From Coleophoma eucalyptorum (lineage: Eukaryota; Ascomycota; Leotiomycetes; Helotiales; Dermateaceae): 64,000 bases of DNA. A program made the translations under genes and the position numbers. Location of the stretch: NCBI GenBank assembly GCA_026120035.1, contig JALRME010000021.1, positions 310,001 through 374,000 of the forward strand. The letters are read 5' to 3'. The notes beneath the pieces are model-generated. The model was given only the letters and a program-made list of their open reading frames with translations, made no database searches and was not told the DNA's origin. Numbering within the stretch: position 1 is the first letter of the stretch; every line of letters begins with the position of its first letter. Positions 49,175 through 63,296 of this stretch are shown here, piece by piece.

Positions 49175-50450
49175 GTTGGCGAATTGGGGTCGACCTCTTT
49201 TCCAACGTAGGGGGAATTAAGATTGCCGGTGAGTCTTCGGCTAGTCTTCTTCGCGATACTGAGAGCTTGTCGAAGCGATCGAAGCCCAAGGGTGGGAGTG
49301 AGGTCTGGAGAAAGAAAACGGGACACAAGACACGACAGGAGAGGAGGAACGTATATAATAAAACAATTGCTCACCCTGCGTCAAGTACGAGGCCCATTGA
49401 CACGCTAGAAAAGCTGGGAGGTCGAGATAAGGATCATGGAAGTCAACCAGATAGGGAAGCTTCTCCGCAAATCAACGAGCCCTTACCGCAGGCCGGGGGT
49501 CGAAGGCACTGGCGCTGATAGGCTGCAGCAAATCGACAACCAAGCCAGCCGTGGGTGGCTGGTTGCATGGGAAGAGAAGGGTCTCACCACAATTCTATGT
49601 AACGTGTGATGCCTGTGGGTGTCCAGACTCCAGAAGTCCTCCATTATCAGCGACGGCTGAGCGACAACAGTGAATGAGGGAGAGCTTCAACGGTGCTGCT
49701 TGGTCGCCGAGGACGGGCGGACGGCATCCAGCTGACAATGGACGGTTGTGCCATTCTACCGTCCATATCTACGTAGCATTCCAAGTCTTGGAAATGCGGT
49801 GGTGTTGTGGGCTTGAGGCATGGGAAAGCCGTTTACCGTAGCTCAGGGCGAAGGTTTTCGAGGCATGCTGACTATTCGAATCCAATACCCTTGGTAATCG
49901 GCAAACTCTGTCTCCATATTTGATAGCTGCAATCCCGAACGCTGGGACTCCACCCAAGCGCAAGCCTAGCTGGACACGTGATGCCGTCCTGGTTACATAC
50001 ACACATACACCCATACACACCGGGTGGGCTGCCGGCTCTTGTGCTCGTTACATGTCAGTCAAGCCTCGAGTCCATCTGAGGCTTGCCATCTCGACTCCCA
50101 TTTGGCGAAAGCGCTCGTGTTGGGTGAGAGATAGGAGAGACACGGCCAAATATCGTATTGGCAGCGCTTTGCAGCCTCAAAATCATACCTACACCTCTGC
50201 GCTTATCAGTCTTCCCTTCCAATGCCACCTATTGCACCTAGAACAACATGCTTTTTGCTAAGGCACGTTCCATCTGCAGCAGTGCAGTGCATCATCTATG
50301 CAGAAGCAATAGAGGCCCAGCATGGATCTAAGCGCTTTGCATTACTTTGTCGGACTTATGACCAACCTGTAAATTCCAGCCCTAAGCTCACAGTCAGTGC
50401 TTTGCATCTCCAACTGTTGGAACCATCCATAGCTCCGGACGTCCATGCTA

Positions 50451-50480
50451 CTGTACCTGTACCTGTACCTGTACCGGTAC
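50451..50480. repeat. CTGTAC hexanucleotide tandem repeat
   Basis: Four perfect CTGTAC copies followed by one CGGTAC. Confidence 0.9.
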
Positions 50481-51878
50481 CTTTACTTCACGTCTCCACG
50501 CAGCCTGTAACAGCACAGAATCCCCATCAGTTTGATTGCGTTGCATCGCTCGCCTAAGGATTCGTACCCGTAGACCATGCCTCCTACCTAATACTGTCAA
50601 CTAGACTCCACCTGGATTGTCTTTCCCTGCACAAGCATGAGCCAATATATGTATTGATGTATCCTTCAAAGGCTTTTATTTCCTCTATTGGCGTCAAGGG
50701 ACGATTGGATTTTTTTTAAGCACCATGTGGCTTCAGCAAGCAGCTGGCAAGTCCTTGGTCATCTTCCAGAATGTGCAATGCCGCCCCATTCCAAATTCTG
50801 GGGAACCCTCCGAGTTTTGGTTGAATATAATGTGTTTTTCGTTCTTCATTCATAAACCATACTTCTAGACAGGATTGGGAAGGATAGCCCTAACCACAGA
50901 AACTTTTCGCAATGGATTATAGCTCTTGAGTAGGATGTCTCGTATGACACTATGGATCCTACAAAGTCACCAAGTGGGCCAGCTATGGCTATATCCTCAA
51001 AATATGCTACCATGGTGCCAAAATTCCATCTGCAAAACGTTTGGGAGTTTTCAAAGGTGGGATGATTTCCACTTGGATCGGTACGTTGCTTCCGGGACGG
51101 GTTCATCAGTATCGTGATGGATACTTATATAAACCCGATCGTTGGTTTTGCCTGACCGTAGATGGCCCGTAAGAAAGGCCCAGCAAAAGCTCTGTTTGGA
51201 AGAGAGCTTCCCATACTCTCTTCTCTGCTAATGTACATGTGCCGTGGCGCAGGCATAATAATGTCATTTGTATGCGTAAGGGCCATCATTGTGCATCTTT
51301 ACGACGTCCTCGAATTGTGATATCCCGGATCTTTAGGTTCGCTGCAAAGTACCATTGCTTTAAACATAGTAGCTATTGACTTCTAGAAGTTTTGCACCGG
51401 GTACCTGTCATGGATGGCAGGAGTGTTTGATGCGAGAGCCACGTGCAACCATCATAGTGACATCGGCAAAATTGTTAGCCATAAACCACGGCTCATATAA
51501 TTCAATCTACTGGAAGAGTTTCTTGAAAAGTTTAAAATCAAGCCTTTTTAAATCTTCTGCCAGAAAGCGTTGAATCTTTGAGCAAATGGCAAATGATTTC
51601 GTTGTTATGCGATCGTCAATATTCGTTCGGACGTCACTTCTCCAATGATTATGAGTAATTTTTGGTATAAGGCTGAGGTATGTTTAGACTTCTATGCCGA
51701 CAATCCCAAAACACGCTCTGATTCAGCCTTACCAAAGTTTTGGGCCCGAATGCCTTGAGAAGAGCTTACTGAAATGCATGTCCAAGGCGCGGTACAAAGG
51801 TATTGTGAGGATGCGGAAATCTTGACCGTCTTGGGCTTTTCACATGCTCGAGAATCGCCCCTTTGAGAACTTTATCAC

Positions 51879-52216
51879 GTGCGTGGGTTTCAAGGTGCCG
51901 AACTGGTCAATTTCACACCGGTCCCGAATGCCGAGGCTCCTCTGATTATCCAGTTTGGAAATTTAGACGCAGGTGACTTATTTTATGATGCGCGCTCAGA
52001 ACCATGGCGTTTTCCCTGGATACTCTTCCTCTCAGTTTCCTTGGTACACCTATGCTTCAAATTTTTACTTAACGATAACAGGCCCCCTTGTCTCCAGAAC
52101 ATGATTTCTTTATAAATCTTGTCGGGAAGCTACCCTGGTCATTGCACGTCCAGGACTTTCCGACAGAATTGTCTTATAGACATAACATAACCAAGCTGTT
52201 GAAAGATCAAGAGTAG
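51879..52216 (+). pseudogene. unidentified coding-like fragments
   Basis: An open stretch from 51879 reads FQGAELVNFTPVPNAEAPLI and IIQFGNLDAGDLFYDARSEP. A second open stretch at 52082-52216, preceded by an AACAG acceptor-like site, reads FFINLVGKLPWSLHVQDFP and ends with a stop. Joining them would need a 38-base intron, or a weak GTTTCC donor. No start codon or upstream exon is convincing. It looks like the decayed end of a plus-strand gene whose stop lies 26 bases before the PEX5-like ATG. The family is not recognised. Confidence 0.2.
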
Positions 52217-52241
52217 CTGGCCCAGGAGTTCCGCTCCAGAC

Positions 52242-54024
52242 ATGGCACTGTGTTCTACGAGTCGAAGCCCTCTTGGGCTATTTACAAAGCATGTTCAGGA
52301 TGATCGAAGCTTGCAGCGAAACAGACTAGTTTCCAGACCAGGAAATACTTACACAAGCCTTCGAACATCAGGAAATTCCAGCGCAAATCGAGTAAGTAAA
52401 TCAAGTTGTTTGGTGTTCAAAGAGACTGACTTGATGGCAGTTAGAGCATGAATTCACGGATTTCTTTGCCCTGCAACCTCCATCTGCGATACCGGAAGCA
52501 TACGAATTAGCCGTGGAGTCGAACGCGCAAAGGGCGCAACGCATGGGTTTGAATCTGCGAGCACCACGGCCAAATAACTGGGCATCAGAGTACTCTAGAT
52601 CAGGGAGTAGCTTGAGGGGAGGGAATGCGCCGCGGACGGAAGCACAATCGAAGACGAAGTCTAGAGGCGCGCATACACAGCTGTCGAGTAATCGAACAAA
52701 TTATGGAAGACAGAATTTGGTGTCACAGTTCTCTACCTCGACGAGTCTGGGACCCTTCTTGGGTCATTACAATGGGGAGCATGAAAGATACTCTGCCAGT
52801 CCTATGAATACAAACATGGCAGTCAACGAGCCAGGTTTGGAGCTCCAAGTATCCGATACTGATTGGGAGGCCGTGTTTTCTCAACTCGATATCCCAAACA
52901 CAGAATCCGTCCGAGAAGAAAAATCTCTGCCAGAGAAGATTATTGACAAGGCACAAAGTACCGAAAGCCGGAGCGATCTGGAAAGGAAAGCCGGCGTCAA
53001 ATCAGCGCCTCTTAATACTGGAGTAAACCACATGCAAGCGAGCTATGATTTTCAGATTGAAAATCAGTTTCTTAGTTGCAAGTTTCCATATCAGGAAGGG
53101 GTTGAAATCATTAAAAGGAATGGGAGTCTCTCGCTGGCAGCGCTTGCTTTCGAAGCGGCTTGCCAACAGATGCCTTCGCCTTGGACATGGCGGATGCTGG
53201 GCACAGTCTTAGCAGACAGTGAGCAGGAATCCAAGGCAATTTCTGCGTTTGAAGAGTCGCTGAGGCCCAGTCACAAAGATTCCAATAATAGTGCACTGAT
53301 ACGGCTCGCCGTCTGCTACACGAACGAGGGGGAAACGCAGAAATCCTGCGATGCATTACAGGAGTGGCTGACAGCAAGATACCCGGCGATTTCCAGCCTT
53401 CACCTCGCTGCTCCTCTTCAATCGGATAGTCTTTCGGATCGATATACTCACCTGAAAAGTATGTATATTCAGGCGGCGCAGCTCATTCCTTCAGGCCCGC
53501 GTATGGATGCCAATGTTCAGATTGCACTGGGTATATTATTCTTCTCGACCCAAGACTACCAAGAAGCAGCCGATTGCTTTGCAGCCGCGATAGACTGCAG
53601 AACGAGCATCTCGAGCCAGACGTCTGACTTACACCTTCTGTACAACCACTACGGCGCTTGTCTTGGAAACATGTCTCGGCATGACGAGGCCATCCATGCA
53701 TACAATATGGCCTTGAGCCTGAAGCCGAATTATACTCGTGCACGGTACAATCTTGGCATTGCTCACTACACACAAGGTAACCCCACAGAAGGGGCACGGC
53801 AACTGCTGCAACGCTTGCAAACGGGAATTATGCAGGTTGTCAGAGTAGGAACGAGCCACGGGATGCTAGAAGAGGTTGGAAGAGCTGATGAAGGCAATAG
53901 CGATTTGGACGATGTATATGAAGGCCTACGAAGATGTTGCACAAGCATGTGCAGATGGGATCTTGCTGAACAGGTGGGGCCTCACATGGACTTGGGCGTT
54001 TTTAAAAGAGAACTGGACAACTAG
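52242..54024 (+). CDS. PEX5: divergent PEX5-like peroxisomal PTS1 receptor (TPR protein)
   Basis: Receptor for peroxisomal matrix proteins ending in SKL-type signals, or a paralogue of it. Exons 52242-52391 and 52441-54024 give 577 residues. The N-terminus keeps the PEX5 signature LFTKHVQDDRSLQRNRL and a Cys at position 4, where PEX5 is monoubiquitinated for recycling. Only two WxxxF/Y motifs are seen: W97-Y101 (WASEY) and W192-F196 (WEAVF). The TPR domain starts near residue 255 with PYQEGVEIIKRNGSLSLAAL and contains LIRLAVCYTNEGE, ALGILFFSTQDYQEAADCF, YNHYGACLGN and TRARYNLGIAHY, keeping the Asn residues that contact the PTS1 peptide. The linker and TPR text differ clearly from typical filamentous PEX5, so a second receptor comparable in concept to yeast Pex9 is possible. 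Confidence 0.85.
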
Positions 54025-54808
54025 AGCTAGAGACCTAAAGCACTAGAGGTGTAGACTTAGAGGTCGGGTTGAAACCATATACACGGTGTTGATAGGAGCA
54101 TCCGGAGTTTTCGCATTCCATTCCATCTGATGTCTCGGGAGTTGACAGCACACTACATATAAACGTGGTAATCAGAACGGGAGGTTATTTTATAGCCGTG
54201 ACGTAGCATTACCATTATACGCATGATCCCCCCTGACATCACATGGCAGCCAGCCTCAATGAAGCCTCGCCTCGGCCTATCGCAACAAGTCCACGCCGGG
54301 AAGGGGAATCTCGTGCCTTAGCCTTCAATGGTGCAGAGGTAAGGTAGGGTACCTAGGTAGGGTAAGCGAGAGAGCGCCCATCAGCAGCCCTGCCAGCCAG
54401 TACCTCGCCGCTCCGTGTGCCCAATGTGCCCACACCACCACCCCGCTATTTGCTAACCGTAATGCTTGAGGTCCCCTCTCTCATCCCACTTCGAACGCCC
54501 CCGAATCCCGCTGCTCGACCGCAGGTTTAAAAGCCATCAAGGGAACCACCACCATCACCAACCAACTTTCTCTCAACTCTCGCACCGTTTGTACGTTAGG
54601 CTGTTCTTCCTTTACTTCCTCACCCTCCCTACACGTCCGGTGATGCCCCTCTCCCAGACAAAGAATATGAGCTGGGGCACATACAGGGTTCGATTTTGAA
54701 TAGCACATTGACATCATTTCCAGGTAGGGAAGCAAAAGAGCCTCAACGAAATCGCAAAAACCCATCAACCCTCAACAAAAACCCAACAACAGAACACCCA
54801 CCGCAGCC
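54025..54808. other. intergenic region / ACBP promoter and leader
   Basis: Contains the PEX5-like 3' end and the acyl-CoA-binding protein promoter. A GTACGT at about 54590 and a TTTCCAG at about 54722 could bound a 5' UTR intron of ACBP. No gene is seen. Confidence 0.4.
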
Positions 54809-55446
54809 ATGTCGGACTTCGAAACCGCTGTCGCCGACTCCAAGAAGTTGACCTCCAAACCTTCAAACGATGATCTCTTGGAGCTCTATGGTAAGCTACT
54901 CTCTCTCTCTCTCTCTCCCCCCTTTCTTTTTTTCTTCCCGCCTTAGTTCTTCCGCTTGAGGTGCGGGGTTTTATGCATCGGGCCTATGTGGAACGGCCTG
55001 CGCTGCGTCTGGGAGAGCTGTGGCCATGCCGCAGTTGGGAGCATGTAGAGGGGTTCTTGCGCAGGCTGTTTGCTTGTGTTTTCATTTGCGTGAAGCCTCT
55101 ACTAACGCTTGTGCACTATCAGGACTCTACAAGGTCGCTACCGGAGAGGACATCGCCACCGCCGAGCAGCCAGGAACTTTTGACTTGAAGGTACACCGCC
55201 CCGAACTTTTCCCCTCCGAGCTTCTCCCATGGTCTCTGGGGTAAAAAGTATCGAGAAGAATACAAATGCTAATCTTCATTGTGCAAATAGGGCAAGGCAA
55301 AGAAGAGAGCGTGGCAAAAGGTTGTCGATGAGGGCATTACCTCCGACGAGGCCAAGACGAGATATGTGGCCAAGATCGCAGCTTTGAAGGAGTCATGCGG
55401 CTATGATGCCAACAAGGCACCAGAGGCTGTTGGCGGCGGAAAGTAA
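54809..55446 (+). CDS. ACB1: acyl-CoA-binding protein
   Basis: Small cytosolic carrier of long-chain acyl-CoA. Exons 54809-54890, 55123-55190 and 55291-55446 give 101 residues. The family order is clear: FETAVADSKKLTSKP, then LYGLYKVATGEDIA (joined across intron 1), FDLKGKAKKRAWQKV (joined across intron 2), and a C-terminal helix with the conserved Tyr in KTRYVAKI. Compared with yeast Acb1 there is a short extra tail ending AVGGGK. Intron 1 is 232 bases and begins with a CT microsatellite right after the donor. Confidence 0.95.
54901..54917. repeat. CT dinucleotide repeat in ACBP intron 1
   Basis: About eight CT units followed by a C run, ten bases into the intron. Confidence 0.85.
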
Positions 55447-55714
55447 GGAGTAAGAGCAGGAAGTTGCAGCGCAGATATATGTGTTTAGCAGGAGTGCCGT
55501 TTATACTGAGAATGGGCCAAGGAATAGATGGCGTAGGGCTATACAAGGAAATAATGCTTAGAGCAAGAGCACAGATACTTGAGCCTTATATTCATCTTCC
55601 TTTGGATTTCTGCGAGTTCCCACTAGTTTGTTGACTGGCTCCATAAAACCCTTGCCATACCATCTTTCAGTGAAAGGCTTCAGGTAAACTCTTACCTATG
55701 CCTTCCATTAATCA

Positions 55715-57352
55715 TTATACATCATATGTACGTCCCAACCAATCCGGCTCAGAGTACGAAGCGGTTGCACACCACGGTATATCATCTTTCCCGTAAGGCA
55801 CAAGAGGAAGGTCATATGGCATTCTGACTCCAATGATAGCTTCAGAAGACTCGCCTTGTGCCACTATCGGTATATCCGTCTTAAAAGACGGGACCATTTT
55901 TGCTTTTTCCCCATAGAGTCCCGGCCAGACCATTACTCCAATCTCATAACTGCATATGCGAACATCCCCTGCACTATTGAGGCCATCACCCCATGCCTGC
56001 TTCGATAAATTGGCGGATGTGACTAATGCCCAGTCGATTGCCGTCTTGGAATTGTTACTGAAGCGGATATAGGTCTTGATGTGTGGTGCTGCTCGACGCC
56101 GCCCTGCTTCCGAGATAGTATTTGCGTTTACTAGAGCATGCTGGGCACCATCCCCGGCCCAATGGCATAGAAGAGGCTTCAAATATTGGAGCTGTTTGAT
56201 TTGTTGGGCGGATTGGAGCCTGGTGTGTATAGCTCTGCCTGAGGAATAGCCGTTTAGACTTCTTCGAATCTCGTCAGCGGTAGGAAATATGACTTTGAAA
56301 GCTGGCTTTTTGGTTTCTGGTCTCTGGGAGGTCTCTAATGCCTTGAAGAGTGTCTGCTTAAGCCACTTATCACTAGGGCCTAACGTTGCGATCGAAGAGA
56401 TTTGTACTACGATTTCGGGATCGTCGTTTTGAACTGGCACAGATTCCAATACGTTCTTTAAGCCGGCCCATCCCCAAGCTGTTTCTGAATCTTTTTCGAT
56501 TCCCTGTTTGCTTGGTACACTTGCAATCAATGCTCCTCGTATTTCTGAGAAGTCGTACAAGGAAATCTGTTCGATTAAAGAATTGCATATCTTCCTCTTG
56601 GTGTCATACGCTTTCAGGTAGTTGATAAAGTCAATTTTGAACTTTGATCCACTTCCTATCTGGCTGGGTTCCGGGGCATTTCCGTGGAACTCTGATAGTG
56701 CTGGAAGTAGTGGTGACTTCCAAACAGCCTGTGTCATATTTGTCCAGTCAAATGCAATCATATTAGCTGTATGAATGATTATTTGCGCTGTGGAGTCATG
56801 TCTGAACAGAATGAGCATCTTTGAGTGGTGAGTACCGAACATTTCCGGCATGTATGCTGTGTGAAGAGAGACATTTGAGTACTTGGACGCTTGTTCCTGG
56901 AATCAATGTTAGTTTGATATAAAACTGAATAGTTAAAATGTCCGCAGTCAACGTGCAGCGAGAATACTTACCTCGATATTCTTACGAGACTGATCTTCGC
57001 GCTTCCAGAATCCATGTACGACATGGACTTTAACCAAATCCCGAACATCCTCATCAAAAGCCTCCATGAGAAAGTCGATGTCATGGAGATAGTTGAACTC
57101 CCAGCACTCAGCAATCAGAGGATCCCCAAGAATACCTTTCAAGGAAACGGCATCTGTGTTCATAATTGGAGGAAGATCTCGAATACTGGTCAGTTGAAAA
57201 GGCGACTTCACCATTTTTGGACCTTGCGGTGCGCGTCGCGGTGGTGGTGGTGAGATTGGTCTATATAGGCTGCTGAGCTTCTTATCGTCATTGTTCTCAG
57301 ACAAATCAGCATTGAGCTTCTGTCTCTTACTTGCACGTTGCTCATCTGCCAT
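55715..57352 (-). CDS. TDP1: tyrosyl-DNA phosphodiesterase 1
   Basis: DNA repair enzyme that removes stalled topoisomerase I peptides and other 3' adducts; phospholipase D superfamily, nuclear. Exons 57352-56972 and 56896-55715 give 520 residues. Two HxK catalytic motifs are visible: His151/Lys153 in FGTHHSKMLIL and His399/Lys401 in PHIKTYIRF, the latter followed by ALVTSANLSKQAWG. The N-terminus has a basic SKRQKLN start. The conserved blocks PFQLTSIRDLP and WEFNYLHDIDFLM are present. The ATG at 57352 was chosen because upstream in-frame codons lack an ATG. It is divergent with the PDI gene and convergent with ACBP. Confidence 0.95.
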
Positions 57353-57959
57353 CTTTAATTGCTGGACGTCAAGCAATCGAAGGAAAAGTGAATAAATGAA
57401 TGAAAGAGTAAGTGGAAGAACGTAATCGCAGCCTGGCGTATGCGCGTACCAATGCTTTAGGTGCTAAAGTCGACCGTAATTTATGGTGATATGTCACAGG
57501 TTTGAATCCTCTGAAGCATTGCTAACATCCATGATCGTATTATCGGAAACTTCATTTGTACTTAAAGTAGCCTTCCATCATTTCTTCGAGGTCATTTGCC
57601 CCAGAAGTTACAGATGAACTGGAGGGCCATTTATCTGTGTCACGTGTGGCATCTATTTTAGGAAGGACATTCCATAAGCGAAGGCAGTGATCTGGCTATG
57701 AGCTGATGGCGCTAGTACCCGATCCAGTATCTGGACGATGTTTGGGACAAACGGTCCCAATTTCCTGTACATTCCCATACACTCGTTCTTACCGCCAACC
57801 CCCCATCCCATCGATTTCGAAATATTTGCGCGATCGTGTAATTGCCGCATCAGTACCGTGCTCTGGTATTGTCATTGCCGGCAAGTCCCAATCGCTGGCG
57901 GTCGAGCCGCTCTTGGTGGTCCCTGATTAATCTCAGGAGACGGGTATAACACCGTCAAG
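57353..57959. other. divergent promoter TDP1 / membrane PDI
   Basis: About 600 bases between divergent ATGs. Short ORFs near 57700-57900 are unsupported. No gene is seen. Confidence 0.5.
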
Positions 57960-60326
57960 ATGCGTTTCTCTTCGATATCTCTCCTCGCCACGGTCCTCAC
58001 CGCGACTGTATTTGCACAAGGTGGGGATTCAAATGCTGCAGCCGTGGCAGCACCTGAGAATCCAGCGGTGGAGGCGGAACCCGATACTTCAACTACATTT
58101 AATGGTGTAAAAGTTCCCTCGATACCAGAGATACGGGGCGATGAGTTCGATAAAACTGTTGCAGATGGATACTGGTTTGTGAAGCATCATTCGTAAGATA
58201 TCCAAATATACACATGGCAGATCTCGACATCTAAAGACTTCTGGCTGATTCGCAATTTCTAGACCATATTGTCCACATTGTATATCTATCGCACCAACCT
58301 GGCAAACTCTCCACGAATTCTATTATACCTCAAAACCAGTCCCAGGGTCCTCGGAAGATATCTCGAAGACTTCTATGAACAGCTTTCCTGCCTACTATAA
58401 CTTTCACTTCGGATCACTGGATTGTATCGCTTTCGGGTCTACATGCGAGGCTCATGATGTTCATTCTTGGCCAACCTTCATCTTGTACAAGGATGGTGTG
58501 CAACAAAAACGATTCACCGGAGCGAAAGATATGGAAGGACTTAGCGCATTTGTGGAGGAAGTTTTGGAAACAGTCAAGCCAGGCTCACGACCAGCACGTG
58601 GTGCTCTAAAACTACCCAAGCCTGGAGATACCTCTGTCGAGCAACCTGAACCAGTCTCAGCTCCTAAGCTTGCACCAGTTGCCCCGGCTGCTGACGAAAA
58701 GGCTGAGAAGCCTGTTGCGCCTGTTGCACCTGTCGCACCTGCTGCACCTGCTGCCAAAGACGACGCAAAGAAAGAAGATGCTGCCAAGGATGTTGTCGCA
58801 CCTGCTGCACCTGCCAAAGCAGACGCCCCGAAGGCGACAACCACAACTAAGAAGGCAGTGCCTAAGGCTACACCTGTGAAGGCCAAGCCTACCCCTACCC
58901 CGAACCCTCTCGGAACCTCTGTCTCCTTGACTGCTGAGAGCTTCCAAAACCTTGTCACTATGTCACAAGAACCATGGTTCATCAAGTTCTACGCTCCATG
59001 GTGCCACCACTGTCAAGCTATGGCTCCTAACTGGGTACAACTTGGAAAGGAGATGAAGGGTAAACTCAACATTGGAGAGGTTAACTGTGATGCCGAGTCC
59101 AGACTGTGCAAAGATGTTCGACTTCGAGGCTACCCAACCATCTTATTCTTCGTTGGAGGAGAGCGCGTCGAGTACGAAGGCTTGAGAGGTCTCGGCGATT
59201 TCGTCAACTACGCTAACAAGGCAATCGATGTTGGTGGAGGTGTCAAAGATGTGGATGCAGCTGAGTTTGAAGAGCTGGAAGAGAAAGAAGAGGTTATCTT
59301 CGTCTACTTCTACGATCATGCTACGACCAGTGAGGATTTCGCTGCTTTGGAGAGATTGACTCTCAGCCTGGTGGGACACGCAAAGCTTGTAAAGACGAAC
59401 AGCGCCACCTTGGCCGAGAGATACAAGATCACTACTTGGCCAAGATTACTGGTTTCCAGAGACGGACGCCCGACTTACTACACAGCTTTGGCCCCTCAAG
59501 ATATGCGTGACTTCCGAAAAGTTCTGCACTGGATGCAATCTGTCTGGCTACCTATCGTACCTGAGCTTACTGCCTCGAATTCTCGGGAGATTATGGATGG
59601 CAAGATAGTTGTTCTTGGTATACTTACTCGCGACCACACTGATGAGTTCCTCATGGGCAAGAAAGAGCTGAAGAGCGCTGCCTTGGAATGGATGGACAAG
59701 CAGACCTTGAGATTCCAACAAGAAAGACAGGAGCTGAGAGACGCTAAGCAATTGAGACTCGAAGAGGCTGAGGATCGAAATGATCAAAGAGCTCTGCGTG
59801 CTGCAAAAAGCATCCACATCAATATGGACATGTCTGAGAGAAAGGAGGTTGGTTTTGCCTGGGTTGACGGTGTATTCTGGGAAAGATGGATCAGAACAAC
59901 TTATGGTATCGAGGCCAAAGAAGGAGAGAAGGTCATCATTAATGATGAAGACGTAAGTAAAATGCATCACCTCATGTGTTCCTGAGCTGACCTCCACAGA
60001 ACCGAAGATATTGGGACACAACAATTACTGGCAACTACATCATTCCCTCGCGTACATCCATCCTAGAAACACTTCCTAAGGTTGTAGACTCTCCACCAAA
60101 GATCAAGCCTAAGTCCACCATCTCTAGCTTTGAGAAATTCTTCTTCGATATTAAGATGGCTGTTACTGGACACCCATATCTTGCGACACTGCTCATTTTA
60201 GGCTCAGTCGTAGTAGCATTCACATGGGGACGTGGTCGCGTGCGGAGAAGCAAAGGTGGCTTCTTCAGACTTGATGATGAGAAGGGAGGCCTTCTAGGTG
60301 GCAATGCTAACGGAAAGGTGGACTGA
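57960..60326 (+). CDS. membrane-anchored protein disulfide isomerase with two thioredoxin domains
   Basis: Endoplasmic reticulum thiol oxidoreductase of the Eps1/TMX type, assisting disulfide formation or quality control. Exons 57960-58192, 58263-59952 and 60000-60326 give 749 residues. Signal peptide at residues 1-19. The first thioredoxin domain has active site CPHC at 81-84, completed across intron 1, and the second has CHHC at 325-328 in FYAPWCHHCQAMAP. Between them lies a 100-residue Ala/Pro/Lys/Thr-rich linker. A further redox-inactive thioredoxin-like region and a coiled coil follow (about 575-605). One membrane helix lies near residues 700-720 (YLATLLILGSVVVAFTW), with a basic cytosolic tail. 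No KDEL-type signal is present, as expected for a membrane form. Confidence 0.92.
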
Positions 60327-60785
60327 TTATGATATTTGTCACTAAGGAATTGGTTGATCGATTCTTCTTTTGTATGATATTAGGAGTTTCTTCCGGAGCG
60401 GGGGACAGGACTGTCTAGCCCAACAAATTTCATATTGTGTTCCCTCTTGTCTATTTGCTTTCTCTTTCCTCTCTTTGGAATCGTGGAAAGGTTATGGCTA
60501 TGCTGTCCTCATAATAGCTTATAGATCTGTAGCCCCGGTCTTGGTACCTTATGGCATGACCATCATGGCGTTCTGATAGGCTTTACTAAATGCAAGGTTG
60601 TGGTTTTATAGTCATTCACCAGTCTCTGAGCATCCACTATCTCATATCCTGGGCTTTCGACGTTGATAATACCACTACGCATTTATGGACCAATTACATT
60701 AATCACAGCGTTATCCAAGAATTCACCTTGAATGTTAGGCCAAATACCACCAGAATATTCATGGTACAGACACCACATTATTCGC
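60327..60785. other. 3' intergenic region between convergent genes
   Basis: Between the ends of the PDI and the flavoprotein genes. No gene is seen. Confidence 0.5.

Positions 60786-63296
<2,511 letters not shown>

Larger units (their letters stand above)
49175..52241. other. long gene-poor region with possible coding remnants
   Basis: About 3 kb. Part next to 49175 is the UNC93 promoter. It contains a CTGTAC hexamer repeat (50451-50480) and, towards the end, coding-like fragments (51879-52216). ORFs at 49920-50557 look like noise. No intact gene is supported. Confidence 0.4.

Noticed and set aside
58461..58985. 174-codon antisense ORF over the PDI linker
   Set aside because: It is caused by the repetitive Ala/Pro codons of the sense gene; there is no start context or domain.
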